This document shows, one piece after another, positions 23,711 through 34,215 of a stretch of DNA of 64,000 bases (positions are counted from its first letter, which is position 1; every line of letters begins with the position of its first letter). Position numbers and translations under genes: made by a program. Location: contig JAOTON010001528.1 of assembly GCA_034440635.1 (NCBI GenBank), positions 65,001 through 129,000 of the forward strand, given 5' to 3'. Source of the DNA: Lepas anatifera (Eukaryota > Arthropoda > Thecostraca > Lepadidae). The notes below the pieces were generated by a model. It worked only from the letters and a program-made list of their open reading frames with translations, was not told the DNA's origin and did not search any database.

Positions 23711-25470
23711 GATACAGATGCCTTTAGAAACACTGGAGTATCGGTGGTCGTTCATCATTGTAAGTGTGGACATTTTATACCTATGCCCACAGGCGACAGA
23801 ACTATGGGGGATCGGGCAACCGTTCCCCTCCCGCTTAACTGATGAATTTCAACACAAACCCTATGGCGTTGAATAGACAGAAATGGGTAAAAACGTCCAT
23901 GGTGTTCCTCTCAAATCCGGACCCCCCGCCACTGCTGCCTATGCCTAGCGGCCAGCAGGGTTTAGCATGGACCTTCACGTTGAGATGGATTAAGAACAAT
24001 GGCTTTACAAATGGTGCAATGCAGGGTATGGTAATGGGATCATGTCTGACCTTCTCCGAACAATAAGCCGGCCCTTCACCGACAGAACGACATGCCGTCT
24101 TGACATCAGCTCCAGCGTGTCTTTGAAAGTGATACGGGCATTGCACACCTGTAAGCCTGTCGTCTGAAATGTTTCAGACCAAACCTCACTAATGGTAAAA
24201 ATGGAAATATCGTCAGTAGGAACGGTTGTGCCTGGATTTTCTCCGAATTTTACTGGTTGATCTACGAGTATTGCTAACGAAGCAGTTGTACCACTTTTTC
24301 AAACACGTAGCATTTTTGAGATGTCGGGATGAAAATTAAGGATCGGAATACTTCTGTACCTATTCAGCATTGTGTTCGCTTGTGGGAAAGTTGGGAGCTA
24401 TATCTTTCACTCCTTCCTATGGTCGGTAACTACCTCTCTTAAATCCTCGTACGCCCGGGTGAGCTGGAAAACATGCATTCTCTTTACGCTGTTTCTAGTC
24501 CATGCAGCGTCTCCACGTATTACCCGGTTGGAAATAATTTCGGAAATTTTCAGATAATTATAATTTAGTAAATCCGCCGAGACTTTAACCCGGAACCTCT
24601 GGTTCAGAATGTATATCCTTTTCGTGCCAGCCCCGTATCTTCACTCCACATATGATCTTTAGTTCCTGAAGCCTTGACAGCTGCCTTCGCTTCACCTTCC
24701 ACCTTTGTGGATGGATCCTGCGGCCCTGCTGCCTTGCTGGGTGTGTTCTCTATCTCAGGGTCTCAATGCTTTAAGTCCCCGTTCTGCACGCTTTTTCAGG
24801 AGGAATGGTGCTGCTGCTTGAAGAAGCTGGCCTCTTTTTCCAGCAGCTAAACTATTTGACGATGGTTTGGATGGACTAAACCTGAACACGTGCTGAAGCC
24901 TTGCCCTTACACGTCAAAACTAATCGCGCCTAAATCGGTAAATTTAGGCATCACGATAGCACTATGGATTGCAATCATGACACCACGGGCCTGCTCTTTC
25001 CTTCGCCTGTATCGCAACTGCTGGGAAGTGTTGCGCGCAATCTTAGCACGTGACGACCTATGATAACCTTCACATTTTTTACTGCAAACTTGCCTACTAC
25101 ATCACACGTGCTGCACTCGCGCGGTGCCACGTGTCCGAGTAGTTGGGCCCTCCCATCTGCGCCTATGCACGTGTGCTGACGCTTCAGCAACAAAGAGTGG
25201 GAAGGCCGGTACCAGCGCGGTGTACATTCCTTACGTCATGTTCTGCGCAGTGAGACCGGCCCCGGGGATGCCTCTTACCGCCGAGGTGTGTCTCAGTGCG
25301 TCGGCGAACACGACAGGTGGCTACGCCCCCAACGGCCCTGAGCTTTCTGTAAGGGAGGGCCTCTTGGAGCTACAAATCATGCTTGGGGTGATTCTGGATT
25401 GGGTATTCGGGGTTGTGCTAGACTCGCACAAACGAGAGTGTGTGCGGTTGGTTGTAGCTGGTGTTCAACG

Positions 25471-25692
25471 TCGGACATTAGACTGAAGCACGGGACGACA
25501 GTTCCCACAGTTCCGACATCGCCTCCCGCGGTACTACGGAATCGGACATTAGACTGAAGCACGGGACGACAGTCCTGATGTGGCTGCAGCTCCGACATCG
25601 CCTCCCGCGGTACTACGGAATCAGACATTAGACTGAAGCACGGGACGACAGTCCTGCTGTGCCGCCAGCTCCGACATCGCCTCCCTCTAGTA
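25471..25692. repeat. 71-79-bp tandem repeat, three units
   Basis: TCGGACATTAGACTGAAGCA and CGGGACGACAGT recur at 25,471, 25,542 and 25,621. Each unit ends TCCGACATCGCCTCCC. The second unit carries an 8-bp insertion. Confidence 0.88.
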
Positions 25693-26229
25693 CACCGGAC
25701 GCGTGCAGAGTGCGTTTTCTAGTCTACCTCCTGTCGTGTCAGTTGTGGGCCGCAGCAGTCACTCTCAGCGTCGGACGCTGTGGCGGCAGAGTGGCACCAA
25801 TATTGCTTTACATGGGGCTGGCCCATTAAAGGGTTTCCGTCCCCGGAGTGACGTCACACGGCGATATGATAGCGATATGGCTGATGTAACTAAGGTGTTA
25901 CCGTTTTGGAGGTGGCAGAGCACGTATTTCACAGGCACGTATTTTCATTTTATTGAAATTTATTGAAATTAGATCCTCTCAGAGGATTCAGTTCAATTAA
26001 GAGAGAACCAAAAATAATATTCCTTTTAAGTTGAAAGAACAGATTTTATAAATTAAATTGAATATAAAATTGTGATGAAATACATAAATATTAAATCCCT
26101 CTTAGGCATACTGTACCAGCCAAAGACGTTTGAAGTTGATTAATTTAAACTGTGACCCGTTGAGTGAAGGAAAATTTCATCGCCTGCGTGACGTCATAGT
26201 AACGGCGGCTCCGGATTGGTGCCTAGGGA

Positions 26230-26380
26230 CAGCAACGGCGGAACGTCCGAGTTTAAGGAAGGGGGCCCCATGGGCCTTTCAACCCATTTATTTCTAGTCA
26301 ACGCCATAGGGCTAGTGTTAACATTTTTATTTAAGGGGGCACCGTGCCCCAGTGCCCCCCCAGTTCCGCCGCCAGCGGCT
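26230..26380 (+). mobile_element. short interspersed element, two-copy family with 14,532-14,695
   Basis: It starts ACGGCGGAACGTCCGAGTTT and ends CCAGTTCCGCCGCC, a short imperfect inverted repeat. Inside, ACCCATTTATTTCTAGTCAA and GGCTAGTGTTAACATTTTTA align with the 14.5-kb copy. Confidence 0.6.
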
Positions 26381-28021
26381 GGATACTAGTGTAGCACGCC
26401 GCAGCGGGAGTGTGGCATGCTCGGTGGGAGTGTAGCACGCCGCGGCGCAGAATCTGGCGCGGTACAGGTAACACTGACCCCTATCCTTGGCGTCCACGCC
26501 ACTCGCCGCCCTAGCTGAATCAATTCACAATCGCTTCCTGGGCGATAGCCGGGCGTCCGTCGCCGGGGCGCCCCCGGCCCGCACGTGCCGGTCGGTCGTG
26601 ACGCGGCGTCACGGCGTGACGTGACGCTGGGAAGGCTGTGACCGGTGCGCAGCAGCGGACTGTGGTGTCCGTGGACCGCTCCGCGCCGCCGCCGGGCCCA
26701 GCCTGAGGCCTGCGCTCGCGGGGCTAACGCTTACCCGCCGGGCCAGTGTGTGATCGCTCTAACCGCTTACGGAGCCGGTAGCTTAGGTTTCTACACGTAA
26801 AAAGCTCATGTCTGCTTTTATAAGGCAAATCCTGTTTGTGTTTTATCATCGTGCAGCGTTTCTACACGGAAGTTGGGTTCTGGGAGGCTAATCCCGTCTT
26901 CTGAGCCGGTGCCGCCACTCTGTGTCTAGATAACGTCCGCGTGGACTGGTTTACTGCACCTCACCTTCCACCGGCTCCCGGGTTACGCCCAATAAACGAT
27001 AAACGGCACTGAATGGTAGAACCTTCGCCTCAGCTAGCGGGTGTCTTTCAGTACTAACGAGCACGAAGTCGGCGATAGTCATCTCTCAGGTCGAACCCGC
27101 AGGCCAGTGTCACAGCCCCACCCCGACAGCCGTGTTTGTAACTAGTCTTACCAGTGGTGCGGTTCGCCGATCCCAGCCATTGCTGCTTTCATGGCTGGTT
27201 ACTGCACTCTTGTTTCTTGCTTCTCGTCGTGTTCTTGACTGCTTGTGAGGCCTGAGGCGCAGGCTAATGGATGTGGTTCGGTGCTGGTCGGGGCTCCGTT
27301 AGAGCCGTTCATGGTCGTTGTCAGAGCGGTTTTGTACTACTATCGCCTGCTCGGGTCCGCCCTGGTTGGCGCCTGAGGTAGCACCAGCGCTCTGGCTTCA
27401 TTCTATGTAAGTTTTTGTAATAATATTCTAACATCGTCAGGAATTTACATAAGTCATATCAGAAATGTCCTGAATTGTAGTTGTGTAGGAATCCAGATCT
27501 ATTTTTATGTCGCTTTAAAACATTTATTTCGCCTGCCGAAATGGCATCCGATGTAATTAGTATCACTCACCGAGGCTTGGAAAAGAGCCATGAAAGCACG
27601 CAAACCTGTCCACGCATTTGGTCTGAAGTCAATTCGAGACACAAAGCCGTCCACACCATTCCTGCTCTGGACGCGATTAATTGGTTCCGGGTGGAAACGA
27701 CCATTATGTCATACTAAATGCGCTGTCCCTAGCCATTGTTACTCAGGCGATCGCAGTTCGCCTATTTTTAGGAGCGAGAGCGTGGCTTCAGCGTGACATT
27801 TTGTTAGATAACTGATTTATCTAATTTTTCCTTAACCTGACTGGCTGGCGCTCACATATGGAAGCAAAGCGAAACAGGCTCGAGATTTCACCTGGTTAAG
27901 GGAAAGGCTTGAATGAGAAATCCGCAGATTAATTATGATAAAACTGTAGATGCGGTGCTGATAGCGCTTGAGTTATCTGAAACATCTCGTGCTGAAGTTT
28001 CAAGCCTGTTTCTCCCTCATC

Positions 28022-28215
28022 TGCATAGGCGCAGGAACCAGGGGGCGCCTGCCCCCTCCCAACTTTCGGACTGAGGAGGCAGTGCCCCCCCTCCAACTGG
28101 CCCGATTCGGGACCTTTTCCGTTAACAAATCAAATGATGGCCTAATCACATGTGACCCCACCAACGTTGATAACTTTTGCCCCCCCCAACTTTGAAAAAG
28201 TTCCTGCGCCTATGC
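28022..28215. mobile_element. MITE-like element with 16-bp perfect terminal inverted repeats
   Basis: GCATAGGCGCAGGAAC at 28,023-28,038 is the exact reverse complement of 28,200-28,215. The direct repeat TCATC occurs immediately outside, at 28,017-28,021 and 28,216-28,220, and is a likely target-site duplication. The interior is rich in C runs and has no ORF. The GCATAGGCG terminus is shared with the elements at 23,480, 63,844 and, less clearly, 9,988, but the interior differs. Confidence 0.7.
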
Positions 28216-29252
28216 TCATCCGTACCATATGTCCCTTTTCCACCGCACCTGGTCAGTTTACGCTTAGGATGTTGCACCTTTACAGTATTGATATGAGGTT
28301 TCTTGGAGTAACGTAAGAACATGAGCAACAAAAATTTGACACTTGTTACGCTGCTCAGAGCAACGTAACCCACTTGTTTTGTTGCTGTTTTTATCCAAAC
28401 GTATCTGTTTGGCATCTGTCCTAAAAAAGTTCGCCGAGGGTTTTCCGCAATGGTGAAAGCTGCTAATCTGCTGACCCCACTTAAATCCCGCCGCCTTTTC
28501 GTAGTTAGCGTTGTTTATTTCTCTAAATATTAATGTCTGATAACGGTGGCGTTTGGCCTGCTCAGCCCATTCGACCCTGGTATGTTGGCGCGTGCTTTTT
28601 ATTCATCTCTCTGTTCTGATGGCAAAAGATAGGTCGTCGTGGTTCTTGTTATTTCCGACAGCGCCGAACTTTCACCCCCTTCCAGAGACAGATCTCTGGG
28701 TGGAACTCAGACCCGTTCTCGGTCGTGACACGGCCACTGACCATACTTCCGCTATCTCTCATTCCTCAGCTGTTCCTGGCCGCCCGTTCGTGCGTTTGTG
28801 TGTGTGTCACTGGGTCACGTGTATATTTACAATGTGCGGCCGCGCGCCGCCGACACCACCGGATATTAATATCGGTGGACTATGGCGAGTTTGGGGCGTG
28901 ACACAATGCCGGCTCCGGTGGAGAAAGGTGGCCACGGCGGGTGGCGCGGCGGCTCTGGTCTCGGCGCGCCACTCCCGCCTCCAGACGCGCCGGAATTCGG
29001 CCCGGTCCGCTTTCGGCGCCGGGCGGCGGCCGCTCCCTGGCGCTGCGGCTCCGGCCGCGACAGCCATCGGTGTCCGCCTCGGCTCTGATGAGCTTCCGAG
29101 TGCTGCTCTCCGCTGTCCTAGTGGCCTGCCGCCTCCGGGCCGGCTCAGCGGCGCTGATTGAAGCCGTGACCTCCGCCGCAGCTCGTCCGAATCCATCAGC
29201 GGCATCTTGTAGCTGCAGTCGGTAGGAAACGCTTTGGATTTGGACCTTTACG

Positions 29253-29451
29253 CAGTGGTGGATACAAGGGGAGGGCTAGGGGGCTCAAGTCAGTGTCTTG
29301 AGTGCCGATAGTCCGAGTGCCTAGAGGGCTCTCCTAGTGTCCGAGTGTCTATAGTTGATATATAGACGGATACTGATCCGAGACAATGGTGAGGGAGGCT
29401 CGAGCCTTCTGGCCCTCTCCCTCCCGAATTGAAGTCCTGGATCCGCCTCGG
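29253..29451. mobile_element. MITE-like element with GGCGGATCC-type ends
   Basis: The left end CAGTGGTGGATACAAGG and the right end TCCTGGATCCGCCTCGG are imperfect inverted repeats. The interior has a GGGGAGGGC start and a CCCTCTCCCTCCC end that could also pair. No clear target-site duplication and no ORF. Confidence 0.45.
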
Positions 29452-30247
29452 TTTGCAAGCACAAGGTCGTTGGGTTGGTCTGGTTAGCGGGCAGTGTAGG
29501 AACGTCGTACCTGCAGTCCTTGGCATGGCCATGGAGCCGCCGGCTGTTTACGCTAAGCAGCCGGGATGAATGCTGATCCGATGCTTGTACCTGATAGGGG
29601 TCAGTCATCACCAGTGAGCCCGCCAACTCCCTCAAGCGACCTGTAGTGCATAGGAACTCCATGGTTTCCCCTGTCCGGCCTTGTTTGAGTGGGTGCCAGT
29701 AACTGAAGCCTTGCTTATTATGCAGACGAGCTCTGCTCTCCTCAGCGAGAGTGCTTCACTGCCGCATTCCTTGCATGCACCAATAAAAGGGAAACCAGCC
29801 TGCAGCGGGCGGCGCTGCTGCCTTGCAGGGGGCTGTCGCGGGCCTGGCGGCATGGTCAGTGGAGCGGAGAGTGCAGGCAGGAGCAGGAGAGAGTGGCCGA
29901 CGCCGCTGCTCAGGGGCGGGTGCCGCGACCATGCATCACTCTCCCCGTCGCTGCTTTTGATCTGACGTCGTGTCGCGTGCTCGTGGCCTGAACAGAACCG
30001 CGACTCATCGTTGCCGAGCTGGTTTGGCCGGCGGACTAGAGGGCTCGTCTTTTTCAGATCAGATCATCACTGGTTGGTACGTACTGGATATGTTAATTAT
30101 CGGATTAGGGCTACCCCGGAAATGATAGAACTTATGTACAGTTGAAAATACCAGATGTTGATCCCAAGCACTGCAAGTCTGCAAAGACTGCATTTTTTAA
30201 AGCTTTTAAGAACGGCATTAATAGATAACTCCATACGGTTCTGAGAG

Positions 30248-30384
30248 TATGCTGCAGCCAGCCTCCACCCCCCCCGGCTCCTAGAATGTTAAGCATGCTG
30301 CAGCCAGCCTTCACCCCTCCCCAGCTCCTAGAATGTTAAGTATGCTGCAGCAAGCCTCCACCCCCCACCCCCTAGAATGTTAAG
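30248..30384. repeat. 47-bp tandem repeat, three units
   Basis: TATGCTGCAGCCAGCCTCCA, a C-rich run and CTCCTAGAATGTTAAG recur at 30,248, 30,294 and 30,341. The units differ mainly in the length of the C run. Confidence 0.9.
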
Positions 30385-32964
30385 TGTCGTATTGTTAGCT
30401 CAGCCTGCGCTATGCCAAATAATTACATGGGCAGTCACGGACATTTTGGAAGGGGTCAACACATGATCTCCACTTCTCCCTACCCGACTGACTTAAGAAA
30501 ACGCGTTTTTGCGATTTCTTTCGCTGATTTCCTTCCCCACATCGGTCCCCCTGGAATTACCACTGGCCATGAGTACCGGGTTAGAATTTAATCGTGTTTG
30601 TTCATGCCCCCCTCCCACCTCATCAAACTGTCTTGTTAGTTTTGCATATAACCAAGCCTGCAACACAGGTCTGTGGCTATCAGGGCCCATTATCGCGTAT
30701 TATGGCTAGCCTGTCGGCGTATGCTCGCCCCTAATGACATCATGCATGCTGCAGCTAGTTCTTGCTGCAACTATAAGGGGCGTCATTGTGCAAATTCGGC
30801 AGTCAGTTTCAATGAGCAGAAAATGGCTAGGTTTGGCGGAAAAATACAATTATTTCTGTGGAGAAGGATGCTACATAAGTCCCAGTGATAAGCAAATAAC
30901 CTATAGTCGGAAAGGGCCGTGTCATAATAATCAAAATTTTAATATACAAGGTTCAATGGGAATTCGCAGCTGCTTTGTACTGTGGAAATACTAGTTTCGC
31001 GTAGCTGTGTTCTAGAATTTGAATTGGATTTAAACTTTGCTCCTGGAAAAATCCTTCTCAGGCCGATGATTCATACCACTTTATACTTGAACTTCGACGC
31101 TAAGCACTTAGCAGTGTGCAGGCTTAGGCAGACTCACTGTCGGTGCAGTCTCAGGCTCTTCACAGTGCCAGCGTTATAGCTGACACAGTAGCACTACTGA
31201 AGGGGAGTCGCGCCTGCCGATACGCGATGGACACGAGTGTTGATGTCGCAGATTGTAGGTCACCGGTCGCCCATGACTAACATCATCATCTAAAGTCCCC
31301 TCGACGTGCAACCGACCGCTGGTGCTAAAAGCCACCCGTACACTATCCAGCAGACAGCCGCGACAGGTCCCGGTGCTGTTTGTTGTTGAAGGACAGCTGT
31401 ACAGGATACGTGGCGCCACGGGCTCAGCGAAAGCTCGCCGTGCTCGGAACCGTCGTGACTGACCGCGGCCGCTCGTGTCTCGGCCTCGTGACGACTGCCC
31501 TCTCCTGCGCGTGCGACGCAACACGTCACGCGTTACGCACGATCCGGGGCGATTACACGGCGGGCGGTTAATAGACAGTCAGGCCGGCGTTGGTAACCAC
31601 CGCTCACAGCGGCGGCAGCACGCTCCGGCCCCGGTTATTACACCGGCGGCCGGAGTTTCTTTGTGGCGCGTGTCTGCTCTCTCGGCGCTCTCCGAGTCGG
31701 TGCGGATCCTCCCCTGATCGCAGGTATGCCGGTGAAAGGCTGCCGACGCTGCAGGCTGGGGCTGTGTGGACGGGCCCTGCATGGAACTGGTACTGGTGCA
31801 CAGGACACTCAGCCTGTCTGACGGGAGGGGAGAGCCCTGTTCCAGGCATGGGGATATGTGATGAGAAACCGCCGATTCCGCGGATCGATGCCCCCTGAGG
31901 GCGGTGGTATCGGGAGGGAAACACCGCCTTCCCGACATTTCCTTGCCCCTCCAGGCCCAGAATCAAAACTCGTTGAAGCATGGTTTCAAGTGGATTTTGC
32001 CTAGAGCGAAGGCAGGGAACTCGTTTCTCTCCAGCGAGAGGAAGCTTGGCCATTACATCTGTAGCGTTGCAGGAGATCGTAAAACCAGAAACCCTCTCAT
32101 CCACTCTCAGTCCAAATTTAGCTGCGTTGTCACTTCCACGGGTAGAAAGTGTCATCCTAGAGTAGCATTACTCATGTTCTTACTTTCGCTCTCCGAAACT
32201 TTATCATTCGGGAGATACTGATTGAATGCGTAGCGAGAAATGCTTTGGGTACTAGAAAATAATGTTACTGTATTAGGCAACGGATTTCTGCTTTCGTTTC
32301 ATCCACACAATCTACTTACCATTTCCCGTACTGTTATAGATCGTATTGATATGTCTGGTAAATTTTTCGATATTCTGCTGCCTTGAACCCGTCGGTCGTT
32401 ACACTCGCCGAGCCTGGCAGCACCGTAATGTAGAATCGTGGACATTCTTTGGACGAGTCCTTTGTGTGTGTTTTTTTATTTTTGTTGAAACTGGATACTG
32501 TGGGTGCTCACGTGTCCGCTACAGTGCTGAGCCGTGACAGCGGCCTTAGGTGATTAACGAGTCCACAGTAACGGTTGGCACGAGGTAGCACTGAATGTAA
32601 GCCGTGAATTAGCGATTGCTGTCTGTGCCACAGAAAGTGAGCTTGGAATCGGTGCTTGAATATGCTAAACGACACACAGACTGAAAATCTCCCAAGTATG
32701 TGTTGCAGACTCTAATTAGTTTGCTTTGTTTTGACTACGCTCCTCTGTTAATTAATTTTCCGGCTGTCGTACTTAACGTGAGAAAACCTGGTGACATCGT
32801 GCCACATTATTGCTTTGTTTTGCTCAAGCAGCCAAAGCTGTAATGGCCCTGTCTTCCTCTATATTCACTGTTATTATACATTTACTACGCCATCCTGCCG
32901 GGATTTGTAGGTCAGCAGTCGTCTCAGCCCTTTGCCCCGGGTGACTTTCCCATTGCGGCCGTGG

Positions 32965-33002
32965 GTGTGTTCCCGCGCATTACGCCAAGCGCGGGAACAC
33001 AC
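32965..33002. repeat. perfect 14-bp inverted repeat (hairpin)
   Basis: GTGTGTTCCCGCGC at 32,965-32,978 pairs perfectly with GCGCGGGAACACAC at 32,989-33,002 across a 10-base loop. No T-run follows, so it is not a Pol III terminator. No flanking duplication was seen. Confidence 0.9.
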
Positions 33003-33974
33003 TCGTCAGGATCGCACCGCACCGGACGCCGTTAGCTCCTCGGGTGCGGAATCGCACCAAGCGCCGCTCGTGCCGGCCATGAATAGCCATTAAACGCATG
33101 CGTTGTCCGCAGTCTGGCGCTGGCGGCTAAACTACCCGGTAAGCAGCCCGGCCTGCATGCTGTGCCTGTGATCGCACTCTGATAATGCTCGCTGCAGCTT
33201 TGCCCGTGCCTGCGCGATTGGCTGCTTTCTGCTATGCTGTGAATCTGTAAGGTCATGCTGTCACTGTCAGATGGACTTTGGTGCGCTGGGGCGGGCCGAT
33301 GCCTGTTTGCACTGGGTGTCACTGTGCCGGATCTGTCTGTTATGCTTGTCGTCACGCCCGTGCCGTCAACACTCCACCGTGACTGAGCCGTTAGAGCACA
33401 GCACGTGTGCTCGCGGTGACGCTCACGGCACGTGCCCCTAGCGGGGATGACGCGCTCCACAGCAACGGTGTACTCGCCGGTAGCTTCACTGCGCCTGTCC
33501 GCCCGTCGGCAGCTTTCCGTCATGGACCGTCGTTCGTGTAATGTTCCGAGTGCTGGTTCCGCTGGCGGACGCGCGGGTTCCGCTCCTGCGCCCTCTGGTG
33601 GTTCACTGACTTGTGCACGCTGCCTCTGTGGGTACGGCGGAGGCCGTGGTTGTTGGCTTCACGATGTTGTAGTGTTTGTTCCGTGGCTGTTGAAGACGGA
33701 CTGGTGGTAAACTCGGCACCGCAGCCGCCCTTGGCTGGGTCCGATAATCGTCAGCTATTCATGTCAGGCTGAACAAACATTGGTAGGTAATGGCTCAGCA
33801 TGTTGGACACATCCCGGAAGTATTCATGATGACCGAAATTAAGCTATCATCGCATGCCCGTGTCCCATCTTTCACTTTTTTACATGGGTCGAATAACTTC
33901 TTATTCACTTTTAATGTCGAGTCATCGCCTTCGTTTGCTCGTTTTACAACGACCCTTGCATGCTAGTTCATAAA

Positions 33975-34215
33975 CAGATCTAGGAGGAGGGGACAAGGGA
34001 AACCTTGACACCCCCCAATGACTTTTGGCGCCCCCTGAAATGGTCGCGGCACCACCTGAAAGGTCGATGACACTCCTTTGAAATGTCGGTCCCCCAGTAT
34101 GCGAGTAACGGCGCCCTGTGATATGATTTGGAGCCCACCTGGTAGGCCCAGAAGTGGCGCCCCCGTCTAGATGCCCCAACCATGTGTTCCCCTCTCCCCG
34201 GTTCGGAAATCCTGG
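33975..34215 (-). mobile_element. short interspersed element, two-copy family with 11,633-11,873
   Basis: Read on the minus strand it starts GCAAATCCAGGATTTCCGAA and contains TCGACCTTTCAGGTGGTGCC and GCGACCATTTCAGGGGGCGC. It ends near CTCCTCCTAGATCTG. The two ends, AAATCCAGGA and AGATCTAGGA, form a weak inverted repeat. The match to the 11.6-kb copy is clear over most of its length. Confidence 0.6.

Larger units (their letters stand above)
23711..28021. other. intergenic or long-intron DNA
   Basis: Contains the 71-79-bp repeat and the element at 26,230. There is an AT-rich patch at 25,940-26,160 and a CpG-rich patch at about 26,530-26,760, which might be regulatory but shows no exon. The stretch is otherwise unrecognised. 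Confidence 0.45.
28216..33974. other. intergenic or long-intron DNA
   Basis: A GC-rich patch at 28,840-29,220 begins with the palindrome GATATTAATATC inside a CCACC/GGTGG hairpin (28,856-28,878). The MITE-like element, the 47-bp repeat and the 14-bp hairpin are annotated separately. ORFs in the GC-rich patch and at 31,604-32,155 are not recognised. Confidence 0.45.

Noticed and set aside
24580..24650. possible tRNA-like segment (minus strand GGTTCCGGGTTAAAGTC)
   Set aside because: It resembles a B box, but no A box or cloverleaf could be made out. It is too weak to call a tRNA or SINE.
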